Assembly: GCA_009746045.1 (NCBI GenBank) | Contig: RPFO01000485.1 | Coordinates: 875,223-939,222 of the forward strand | DNA length: 64,000 nucleotides | Direction of reading: 5' to 3' | From: Mesostigma viride | Taxonomy: Eukaryota; Streptophyta; Mesostigmatophyceae; Mesostigmatales; Mesostigmataceae | Shown here: positions 55,421 through 64,000 of the stretch, in pieces | Numbering within the stretch: the first letter of the stretch is position 1 | How the letters are laid out: each line of letters begins with the position of its first letter | The notes under the pieces: model-generated | Database searches by the model: none | What the model saw: the letters and a program-made list of their open reading frames with translations, nothing else | What the model was told of the DNA's origin: nothing | Program-made: the position numbers and the translations under genes

Positions 55421-56178
55421 TCCCTCCCTCCCTCCCTCCCTCCCTCCCTCCCTCCCTCCCTCCCTCCCTCCCTCCCTCCCTCCCTCCCTCCCTCCCTCCC
55501 TCCTCCCTCCCTCCCTCCCTCCCTCCCTCCCTCCCTCCCTCCCTCCCTCCCTCCCTCCCTCCCTCCCTCCCTCCCTCCTCCCTCCCTCCCTCCCTCCCTC
55601 CTCCCTCCCTCCCTCCCTCCCTCCCTCCCTCCCTCCCTCCCTCCCTCCCTCCTCCCTCCCTCCCTCCCTCCCTCCCTCCCTCCCTCCCTCCCTCCCTCCC
55701 TCCCTCCCTCCCTCCTCCCTCCCTCCCTCCCTCCCTCCCTCCCTCCCTCCCTCCCTCCTCCCTCCCTCCCTCCCTCCCTCCTCCCTCCCTCCCTCCCTCC
55801 CTCCCTCCCTCCCTCCCTCCCCTCCCTCCCTCCCTCCCTCCCTCCCTCCCTCCTCCCTCCCTCCCTCCCTCCCTCCCTCCCTCCCTCCCTCCCTCCCTCC
55901 CTCCCTCCCCCCTCCCTCCCTCCCTCCCTCCCTCCTCCCTCCCTCCCTCCCTCCCTCCCTCCCTCCCTCCCTCCCTCCCTCCCTCCCTCCCTCCTCCCTC
56001 CCTCCCTCCCTCCCTCCCTCCCTCCCTCCCTCCCTCCCTCCCTCCTCCCTCCCTCCCTCCCTCCCTCCCTCCCTCCCTCCCTCCCTCCCTCCCTCCCTCC
56101 CTCCCTCCCTCCCTCCCTCCCTCCCTCCCTCCTCCCTCCCTCCCTCCCTCCCTCCCTCCCTCCTCCCCCCCTCCCTCA
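55421..56178. repeat. (CCCT)n polypyrimidine tract, about 760 bp
   Basis: Near-pure (CCCT)n is interrupted by single-base losses (TCCTCCC) at irregular but partly repeated spacings (for example 23 bp at 55575/55598 and again at 55756/55779), pointing to internal block duplications. All long PSLPP and GREGG frames over it are shadows. The G-rich strand has the form expected to make quadruplex or triplex structures. Confidence 0.95.
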
Positions 56179-56179
56179 T

Positions 56180-57224
56180 TCATACACCCGTTCATTCATG
56201 CATGCAGCCGCTCATCATTAACACGCCTCCGTTGGGAAACTCACGGGGTATGAACTATGAAACGGGCGGTAAGAAAGGAAGAAGGACTCAGCCGCCTCCC
56301 CAACATGCCGCCCGGCAAAGGCAGCGATGGGCCGTCCAGGATCGGGGAAACACTGCGCTTTGCCTTGTACGCCGGGGTGCGCAGGCGACGTGCGGGCACT
56401 GTCGCGTGTAAATTTGCCTGCCCGCCCCAGTCCTTCTCGGAACGCCTCCCCAGAGCATGCCGTCATGGTAAGAGCTCTTTTCGCCCGTCGCCGGAAGCTT
56501 AAACCACAAGAATACGCCGGTTAATGACCAGAAAATGGGGGGTTGTCGACGTTATAAACCAGTAGCTGTGGTTTTTCCCGCACCCCGAGCCCACTCCGGA
56601 CGGGGCCAGCAAGCCCCGCCCGCAGGATAAACACCGGGCGATGTTGCTGCGCCCAAGGGAAGTCATATAGCTGCAAGAAAAGACGTAAAAGCGATTAAAA
56701 GCACGACATGCAGTGGTGCCCCTGTCAGCGCTCCTATAATTCTCACTTTTTCGCGGAAGGGGCGTAAAAATCGGAAACGCAAAATTAAGGGAAATCCATC
56801 GCTGGGTTTCTTTGAAATGATGTTAGGAACTGGTAGAATGTGTTCATGACCGCCGAGAGCATGTTTTTCCTGTCTGTGTCTTACCTTGCACACACACGGG
56901 TCGGGCCGGTTGGTGTGCAAAACGCCCGCCTGCTGCCCACGTGCCCTCGCTGCAGAAAAAAAAGAAACTGTTTTTCGGGTTTTTTAATCTACGATACTTT
57001 TCCTTATGTAATCAACGTCCGAACAAGCGAAATAACGTCCAAAATGGTTGCGTAATCAGCTCGCAATAAATTTTCGCGTCACCATAGCCATGCACACCGA
57101 ATTTCAGTCAACATTGCACGCGCGCACCGAATTTCGTCAACTTTCGCGCGGGAATTACCGGGGTGGTACCGGCGCTGCGCCGGACTGATGTGAATCTATC
57201 CTGCCAATCTGCATCAGGAGGAAC
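56180..57224. other. Unassigned region between satellite block and gag fragment
   Basis: Frames at 56257-56502 (plus) and 56663-56920 (minus) show no domain. A (GCGC)-rich piece with CACCGAATTTCRTCAAC-type repeats lies at about 57090-57150. I see no gene. Confidence 0.4.
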
Positions 57225-57920
57225 TAAATGGCTCTCTAACCGCTAAAACAATCCTGCTACTGAGTTAGGGTAGGCATGAGAGGCCAAGGATTCACACTGG
57301 ATGAGGTTGGCAAGCTCAGGGGCAATACAGGTAGTAAGATAGTGAGGGACTAAAACAGCATCAGAGAGACGCCATCTATTATGATTCTGCCACGACTCTG
57401 TGTTCTGGGTAAGCAACATAATAAAAGTGAAAAGCTGTTGAGGGGTAGACTTGACATCCAGCTAATTGGGAAGGTTAGCAAAGAGGGGAAGAGCAGGAGG
57501 CTTAGGGGGATTCGAAGAGTCAGTTTTTCCCATATGGCCACTATCTTCCACTGCTACATAAGCGGGATAGAAGGAAGGAAGAGGAAAGGTTTTGGGTAGG
57601 GGTCGAGAAGGGGCCACCGTTTCAGACTGGTGCCCATAGGAGAAAGGAACAGTATATTGCTCACGAAGAGAGGAGTAGGCAAAATGATCATAATTTCTAT
57701 CATCTAGGGGCATGGTGCTGAAATCACTATTACTTCTAAATCAGCCACACGGGTAGGGACCTGGGCTGCCTCATAGGCCGTCTCAGGGTAGGACCAGGAA
57801 GCAGGTGGGTAAAATGGAACTGCACTAGGGCGCCCAGAGGGGCCGACAGGGGCAGAGGTACGACCCGTGTTAAAAGCAGGCATGGAAGGCACAGAGTGGG
57901 AAGGAGGCCTAGAAACATTG
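57225..57920 (-). pseudogene. Ty3/Gypsy gag N-terminal region (broken)
   Basis: Minus frames give SAVPFYPPASWSYPETAYEA, MPLDDRNYDHFAYSSLREQY, then after an in-frame TAG DVKSTPQQLFTFIMLLTQNT, RLSDAVLVPHYLTTCIAPEL and, after another stop, RLESHLVPPDADWQDRF. The end runs up to the block separating it from the gag core at 52321. Two stops and one frame change show it is not functional. Confidence 0.6.
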
Positions 57921-57929
57921 TTAGTTAGT

Positions 57930-58440
57930 GAGGACCTGCTAGTTAGTCTCCATGCTTTGCTGTAGACTAAGTCTCAAAGGCATTGTGAATACAACGTATG
58001 AATAAGCCTTGTAAACCTACGTTGGTATGTGAATATAAATACCACGTGGGCTATGCAGATAGGAATGCTAGTCGAGTCGCATACGTTTCCCTAGATAGGT
58101 ACTTTGGGTACTGGGGTACGTGACAGATGTCAGTACCCAGTATACGTAGTGTCCTGTCATTGGACGGTACTAGAGTATCCTAGATAGGGACCGTACTGCA
58201 GCGTGCATTGATCTGTGATCACACGATGCAGTGACTAGACTGCTACCTGTCATCGTGCGGCCTCGGGCCAACGGTCTGCACCCAACGGTCACTGGCGGCG
58301 CAGCCAGTGAGAGGAACGTTGATAAAGGGTAAACCTATTTTCTAATGAACCAAGCAATTCATTGCTCTCAGCACACAGTGTTCTCAAGCAATATACCACG
58401 TCGTTCATTTCTCATTTCCTAACTTGAATTTTATAAACGC
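57930..58440 (+). other. Possible LTR/leader of the Copia-like element
   Basis: This non-coding segment lies between the minus-strand gag fragment and the plus-strand Copia-like frames. It has a TATAAATACCACGTGGGC-type sequence near 58035 that could be a promoter. No second copy exists in the window, so LTR status is not demonstrated. Confidence 0.3.
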
Positions 58441-58996
58441 TCTTCAGCAACATCAAACTCAACAACGGTTCAAACCGGCACTGGAAAAAAAAAAAAAAAA
58501 AAAAAAAAAAAAGAAAAGAAAAAAAAAAAAAGAGAAAAAGAAACTACATCTTGGGGACGACGATGATGATCAGCGTCGTCCGCCAGACAACAGGGCATCG
58601 GCTGATGTCGGTGCGCCTGCATGCAATAACAACAAAACAAAAAGAAGACAAAGAAAAAGAAAACAAAAGAACAACCATGACAATACCAGCCAGGTGGAGG
58701 GTCCGGCTGCCGCGAGGCAGTCCGAACAACCCCCCTCCCCTGTGCGCCAGCCGGTGGCGGAGCCGGTTCCCCTACGGGGCACCGACCAACCCTCTTCCCC
58801 GGCGGCTGCGACAGCAGCACCCACTGCTGGAGCAGCCATGGCGGCGGCAATGCGGCAGGAAAACAACCCCCCAGGAGGCACCGGCCCCGCGCCGGCCCCT
58901 GGGGCTTCCAGCGTAAGCAAGTCCGTTGCTTTCTTTCCTCATGCATGCTCTGATATAATGCTCAAGAGCGGTGGCTATCTTTTCAACATATCATAA
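58424..58996 (+). pseudogene. Possible gag N-terminal frame of the Copia-like element
   Basis: The frame begins MNFINALQQHQTQQRFKPAL, passes through a poly-A run (58484-58540, poly-Lys), then DDDDDQRRPPDNRASADVGA and an Ala/Pro-rich tail. No domain is recognised. A C-terminal GTAAGC after ~58910 might be a splice donor. A separate gene cannot be excluded. Confidence 0.3.
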
Positions 58997-59384
58997 CCAA
59001 ACAGAAAGCTATCGCTGCAGCATGAGGAGCTAGCATAGAAACGCTCCAGCTGTTATGTGATAAAAGCACTCCTGGCCTATCCCCATCGCCGGCGGTGGGC
59101 GGCCTGGGCTGGACGGCATATGCAAACGAGACAAGTATCTCCGTCCACCCCAACGTGACTTATCTGAATGAATGTCATGTCTTTTGAACGCAGATCTCCC
59201 CATTTTATTTGGGATGAGTGTAAGGGTATTGTTGCTTTCTTGGCAGCACAGCCTCTACCCTCTAGGGAGACTGTTGATCCTCTCTATGTCAGGGCTGAGG
59301 GCCCTTAATCAAACCCACTGCTGTCAATCTCCCTAGACATGGAGCTTGCCCAGCCGCCGCACATAATCAATAACGCATGCAGTA
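58997..59384. other. No gene recognised
   Basis: No open frame of interest and no repeat seen. Confidence 0.4.
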
Positions 59385-59514
59385 GTGGCAGAAGCCATTA
59401 CCAAACGCATGTACTTGCGGGTAAAGATATGGCTGGTGCTAACGCTCAAGCAGCACCGGGAGGCAATAACAAGAAACACTAACAGATCACAAACAAACAA
59501 ACAAAACTGTTACC

Positions 59515-59790
59515 AAACCATGGTTGGTGTTGAGGCAGCACAGATGCTGTCCTCTCATTACAAGCAAACAAATGAAACTGTTACCAAACCATGGTTGGTG
59601 TTGAGGCAGCACAGATGCTGTCCTCTCACTGCAAACAAACAAACGAAACTGTTACCAAACCATGGTTGACCAGTGTTGAGGCAGCACAGCTTCTGTCCTC
59701 TCATTACAAGCAAACAAACGAAAATGCTACCAAACCATGGTGGGTTTTGAGGCAGCAAAGATACTGTCCTCTCAATCAATACAATGAACA
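59515..59790. repeat. ~71-bp tandem repeat, four copies
   Basis: GAGGCAGCA anchors at 59532, 59603, 59678 and 59749. The unit contains ACCAAACCATGGTTGGTGTT and CTGTCCTCTCATTACAAGCA. A related single copy (TTTTGAGGCAGCAACC...CTGTCCTCCC) is part of the coding frame at 60170-60205, so the array may derive from coding sequence. Confidence 0.8.
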
Positions 59791-59852
59791 AACAAGAAAA
59801 GCTGCGATTAATTAATTAACAATAACAATACCAACAACAGGCCCTCACAGGG

Positions 59853-59856
59853 CAAT

Positions 59857-59907
<51 letters not shown>

Positions 59908-59908
59908 A
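59853..59908. repeat. (AAC)n microsatellite
   Basis: About eighteen AAC units immediately upstream of the zinc-knuckle sequence. Confidence 0.95.
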
Positions 59909-59924
59909 GGCAACCTGGCAACCC

Positions 59925-60305
59925 TGGAAGGGTCAGGTGCCTGAGGTGCTTCCAGACGGGGCACAGCCGCAACCAGTGCAACCACAACCCTACACTGGTC
60001 AACAATGTGGATCTCTGCCCAGGCTGCCACTACACGAGGCACAACCTGGCCAGCTCCAGGCAGCCGTTGCAACAGGCCTCGCTACCCAACTCAATGTGAG
60101 TTCTCTCACCTTGCTTACTCTGAGGATGATGATCTCATTACCATTGGGGATGGCAGCCAGGGCATAATTGATTTTGAGGCAGCAACCTTACTGTCCTCCC
60201 AACACCCTGTACTGGAACCTTACATAAAAGCACTAACCCCCACTGTTGACAACTCCATTGATATCAAGGAGCTTGCTCACCAGCTGCTGCCTAGCCATGG
60301 GTCAT
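59925..60305 (+). pseudogene. Copia-like gag zinc knuckle and linker
   Basis: The frame reads GRVRCLRCFQTGHSRNQCNH, a C-x2-C-x4-H-x4-C knuckle, followed by LCPGCHYTRHNLA. After a frame change, SHLAYSEDDDLITIGDGSQG and IDIKELAHQLLPSHG lead to the integrase region. Confidence 0.6.
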
Positions 60306-61230
60306 GAAACAGTGGCTGAGGAACTAGCCAGACGGCTGGGGGGTAGTAGCATGGGAAAACCACTCAGGAATGCAGTAAAACTGGCTAGACAACACTGTCA
60401 AGAATGTCAGTTTAACAGCCCCAAACCTAAAAAATGGCATACTGCAACTCCTTCCACCACTAGAGGCATGATAGTGGTGGAAGATGGGGGATGTGATGCA
60501 CATCAACAAAGATGTCCAGCCCTACCTGATCCTAAAAGATTCATGGTCCAGGTTCACAGTAATGGAACCCCTACCTGGCATGCATGATGTCTGCAGGGCA
60601 GCTACGTGTTGCACTCATGATTGCTTTACCCAGATTCTACCCAGTTGACAGAATTTTGCTTGATCAACAATTTTCTTGTCTGACTGACCTGGAAGGGTGT
60701 GAAGCAATCGAGATTGCTGGGCTGGAAGATCATGAGGGTCAGGGGGTCATTGAAAGAACCATCAGATCTGTCAAAACCCTACTAGCCAAAAATCCTTCCA
60801 AGGATGCTACTTCAGGGGTCTATTGTGACAGGGCACTCTGGTGCCATGAAATGTGCACAACCCTAAACATGAGACCTGTCTTGCATGCCAAGTGGGGTGA
60901 AGTAATCCCAGCAGGCCTGCAGGCAGGTGTATATCCCCCAGAGGTGATAGCACTGTACAACACTGCACGTGCACAAACCTCAGCAAAACTGGCAGAAAAA
61001 GATAAAACCCATCCCAGGCCAGTATTCCAAAAAGGTGATCAAGTTCTCTATTACAAGGAAAACCGCTTTGGTAAGGTTGGAACTTGGCTAGGTCCAGTTA
61101 CCATCCGTGGATTTACCAAAAACAGCAAGACCGTGGAGGTCAAGCACAATATCAATGGGAAGCGTCATAGGGTGAGCTGTCATAGAATTAAGAAGTATTA
61201 TTCTCCCATGGCAGACGTGCCTGGGGAAGA
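60300..61230 (+). pseudogene. Integrase of the Copia-like element
   Basis: Frame 60246-60587 has HETVAEELARRLGG ... ARQHCQECQ (zinc-binding type) and MIVVEDGG. After a shift, the frame from 60584 has RILLDQQFSCLTDLEG and QGVIERTIRSVKTLLAK (the second Asp and the Glu of the catalytic triad, only 29 residues apart instead of about 35), then a C-terminal DQVLYYKENRFGKVGTWLGP barrel-like module. The WLGP module is more typical of Gypsy and retroviral integrases than of Copia (family knowledge). Confidence 0.6.
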
Positions 61231-61589
61231 GTCTTTAAGCATGGACTCACTACTTCTATCTGGCAACTCCAGCATGCCCAGCAGTAGCCCTGAGCCACCA
61301 ATTACTGCTGTTGACAGCACCACAGCACCCTCTGTGAACCCTTCCACCCTCAGTGAAGCCAGGCCCACTTCACAACCTGGGGATCGCTTAACCAGGCACG
61401 AGGTAGCTGGGTTGGAAGCATTAGCTCAGCCCCAAGGCACCAAATTGTCTGCCAACCCTCCCGCTCTGAGGTCAAGATTGGCAGTCGCCTTGCAAGCATT
61501 ACACAGGTCACATAAGCAACAAGCTGCTGTGGCCGAAGGGTTGGCAAAAGTCTCAGCTGTGTGCACTAGTCAGGACCCCTGGACCCTGG

Positions 61590-62030
61590 CAATAGACACT
61601 CAGGCACAGGTCAGTGTGATCAGTGCACAAGCCATCCCTGGTCTTGAGATTGCACCTTCATTTTGGGCACGGGTGCAGGATTTCTCAGGCCAAAGCTCAC
61701 TGGATGTAGTGGGACAGGTGATGCTCCCTATACTTGGTATTTAGACACCCTTCCAGGTGGTGGAGGGGTACTCTGGTAACACCTTGTTGGGGGAACCTTT
61801 TGTATCCTATCCTGGGGTGCTTATCTCAGCTAATGAGCTCAGTGTCACAGGGGTGGGTGCAGTTCCTCTGGACCACTTTAAAATCCCTCTCTCCAGTATT
61901 GTCCCTGGTATGGATGCTGTCATCAAGGCAGTCAACACTCAGTATGCACCAGGGGAGATCCCTGATTTGGACAAGTTAGTGCACAGCCAGTTCCTCCATC
62001 CCTCAGCCTTTGGGCCATGGGTAAGTGGGA
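61590..62030 (+). pseudogene. Aspartic-protease-like domain of the Copia-like element
   Basis: The frame gives LAIDTQAQVSVISAQAIPGL ... VVGQVMLPIL, an in-frame TAG at 61742, then TPFQVVEGYSGNTLLGEPFV. DTQA stands where D-T/S-G-A is expected and NTLLG matches the usual I-L-G strand. It is encoded downstream of the integrase, whereas Copia elements normally place protease upstream. Confidence 0.5.
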
Positions 62031-62845
62031 CATAGCCATGCACTCACCCCACCAAATCTCCCACGTCATACAAGAATGCAAAACACAAAAAGGGTTTACC
62101 AAGTGGCTGATGGCCATTGTCCACCAAGCCAGGCAGGAATGGGTCCTGCCCAACCCCAAAAACCCTCAATACAAACCTCCTGTCACCCCTTCATGGGACG
62201 TGCCAGAGGGAGCCAAAAAGCTCAGATTAAAATTTGTTCTCAAACAAAAACCACAAAAAGTGGGCTCCCCAATCTTCCATGCCAGACCATGTGTCACAGA
62301 ATTAAAGGGGACATCCACACTGCCAAAAGGGGAAACCTACACACCTGGGTTGCAACAAACCTCACTCAGGATCATGCTCTCCCTATTCCTACACAACCTC
62401 AATACAGGACAAGACTATGTCTGCAAAGCCACTGATATTAAAAGGGCCTTCCTCAGGGGGGACCCAGAAAAGGCTGAATCTGTGTGGAAAGGGAAGGTGT
62501 ACGTGGTAGACACCCCAGCTGTGTGGAAACCTTACATTGATGAGCCCCACCTTATCATCAACAATGGGGTGGAAGGGCTTGTCAGTGCCCCAAAAATTTT
62601 CAGAGACTCAGCAGAGGAAGTATTCAAAAAGCTCAAGGCCACGTATGATGACCTGGACCCATGCTTTTTTGTTGTACCCACCCCCTCTGGACGGCTGTTC
62701 TTTGTGTGGCATGGAGATGACCAACTCATTTGTGGGCCTAGAGCTGAGGTGAAAACCTTTATTCAGCAGGTCCAGGAATCATATGAGATTGGCAAACAGG
62801 TGGAATTGAGCACAACCCCCATCCAGTTCTGTGGCATCATCCCTA
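62017..62845 (+). pseudogene. Copia-like reverse transcriptase, truncated
   Basis: Conserved positions: KLRLKFVLKQKPQK, HARPCVTE (in place of KARLVARG), YVCKATDIKRAFLRGD (motif A), GLVSAPKIFRDSAEEVFKKL (motif B region), DPCFFVVPTPSGRLFFVWHG then DDQLICGP (motif C: HGDD where Copia has Y-V-D-D). Homology stops at FCGI (~62845); RNase H and the 3' LTR are missing before the composite minisatellite. Confidence 0.7.
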
Positions 62846-62956
62846 GCCTAATATGGATTTGTACTAGAGCACGCCATTTGTACTTCATTTTTCAAAGTTG
62901 CATTTCTATGCATCTAACATCTCAACTAAAGTCTTTGAGGAAGGGGAAGTTCATAG

Positions 62957-63690
62957 GACCTGTGACACCGTGACACCGTGACACCGTGACACCGTGACAC
63001 CACCATGGCGCCTCATATTGCATGTAAACACACATCTTTGCACATTTAGTGATTAAGTAATGGGGATTATATGTCTATTTGATGGTGACAAGGTTGCCCT
63101 AGATGACCTGGACAACGTGACACCGTGACACCGTGACACCGTGACACCGTGACTCGGTGACACCACCATGGCGCCTCATATTGCATGTAAACACACATCT
63201 TTGCACATTTAGTGATTAAGTAATGGGGATTATATGTCTATTTGATAATGACAAGGTTGCCCTAGATGACCTGGACACCGTGACTCCGTGACACCGTGAC
63301 ACCGTGACACCGTGACACCGTGACACCACCATGGCGCCTCATATTGCATGTAAACACACATCTTTGCACATTTAGTGATTAAGTAATGGGGATTATATGT
63401 CTATTTGATGATGACAAGGTTGCCCTAGATGACCTGGACAACGTGACACCGTGACACCGTGACACCGTGACACCGTGACACCGTGACACCACCATGGCGC
63501 CTCATATTGCATGTAAACACACATCTTTGCACATTTAGTGATTAAGTAATGGGGATTATATGTCTATTTGATAATGACAAGGTTGCCCTAGATGACCTGG
63601 ACACCGTGACTCCGCACGTGACACCGTGACACCGTGACACCGTGACACCGTGACACCGTGACACCGTGACACCACCATGGCGCCTCATAT
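62957..63690. repeat. Composite satellite: (GACACCGT)n blocks plus ~125-bp spacer, five units
   Basis: ACCACCATGGCGCCTCATAT anchors the spacer at about 63000, 63164, 63326, 63488 and 63672. Between spacers are 4-8 copies of the 8-mer GACACCGT. Spacers are nearly identical, including TTAGTGATTAAGTAATGGGG and TTGCCCTAGATGACCTGGAC. Spacers alternate TTTGATGGTGA or TTTGATGATGA with TTTGATAATGA, suggesting a dimeric unit. Confidence 0.9.
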
Positions 63691-64000
63691 TGCATGTAAA
63701 GACACATCTTTGCAGAATTGTATTGACATTGTAGTTGTCTAACTATACACATGTAAGCATTCACAAATTGCAGCTAAGCGTTTATTAATTGCTGCTTGCC
63801 TTGACAATATTTAAGCATGCACATAATTTATTTCAGCATGGTACGTGGGAACACATCATGTGACTGTATAAAAGAGACAACTAAGTATATTCATGGGTGC
63901 CTCATTGACATCATACATGTCTAACTTAAAATGAAAAATTATAACACATTCTCATTGAGTCGTTATAGTGAGGGACATTTATGACATAGAGTCATCATTA
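63691..64000. other. No gene recognised (AT-rich)
   Basis: No open frame or repeat of note up to the window end. Confidence 0.5.

Noticed and set aside
55216-56411. Large PSLPP and GREGG repeat proteins
   Set aside because: All six frames are open because the DNA is (CCCT)n; no independent coding evidence.

Overview
This is nuclear eukaryotic DNA, most likely from a green alga. The evidence is GT-AG introns ending in (C/T)AG, Ala/Gly/Pro-rich coding exons, and a Penelope-like retroelement with an N-terminal GIY-YIG domain, an arrangement known from the green lineage. The species cannot be fixed from the sequence. No rRNA, credible tRNA, CRISPR array or bacterial operon was seen.

Genes are sparse. 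Three loci look like ordinary or captured protein genes: an uncharacterised Gly/Ala-rich-leader protein (3866-5623, +), a three-exon gene of unknown family (7409-8844, +), and a large eight-exon gene on the minus strand (27267-16225). The last encodes a membrane protein of about 2,090 residues with a Cys-rich domain and a C-terminal J domain split over four exons. A fourth minus-strand locus near 30.4-31.5 kb shows two clean phase-0 exons coding 40-42 residue repeats.

The rest is a nested stack of mobile elements and satellites. From the left: composite hexamer arrays (1-1210), a 613-bp hairpin palindrome carrying the start of a transposase-like relic (2391-3594), a ~172-bp satellite (6265-6960), and a cluster of LINE fragments (9.7-15.2 kb). 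That cluster includes a two-kb ORF1-only element, with a second copy at 52.9-54.9 kb. The J-domain gene follows, then three MITE-like elements (27.9-32.6 kb) and a TTAA-flanked element inserted inside another copy of itself (33.9-35.6 kb). From 36.6 to 57.9 kb lies a broken minus-strand Ty3/Gypsy-like stack interrupted by a full-length Penelope-like element (38382-42972), a 4.6-kb CACTA-ended DNA element (43352-47941), and a satellite/ORF1-only/polypyrimidine block (52.3-57.2 kb). From about 58 to 62.8 kb there is a decayed plus-strand Copia-like element with an odd domain order, and the window closes with a composite minisatellite (62.96-63.69 kb).

The most unusual signal is the 3' tail of the Penelope-like element. 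The same terminal sequence occurs as a full 4.6-kb insertion, a 654-bp insertion, two insertions of only 46 and 52 bp, and one of only 16 bp. Each is flanked by its own target-site duplication and each ends at the same nucleotide. The 16-bp insertion sits in, and frameshifts, a neighbouring retroelement reading frame. Other points of interest are the ORF1-only elements, the self-nested TTAA element with its empty site in the same window, and the Copia-like element with integrase upstream of a protease-like domain.
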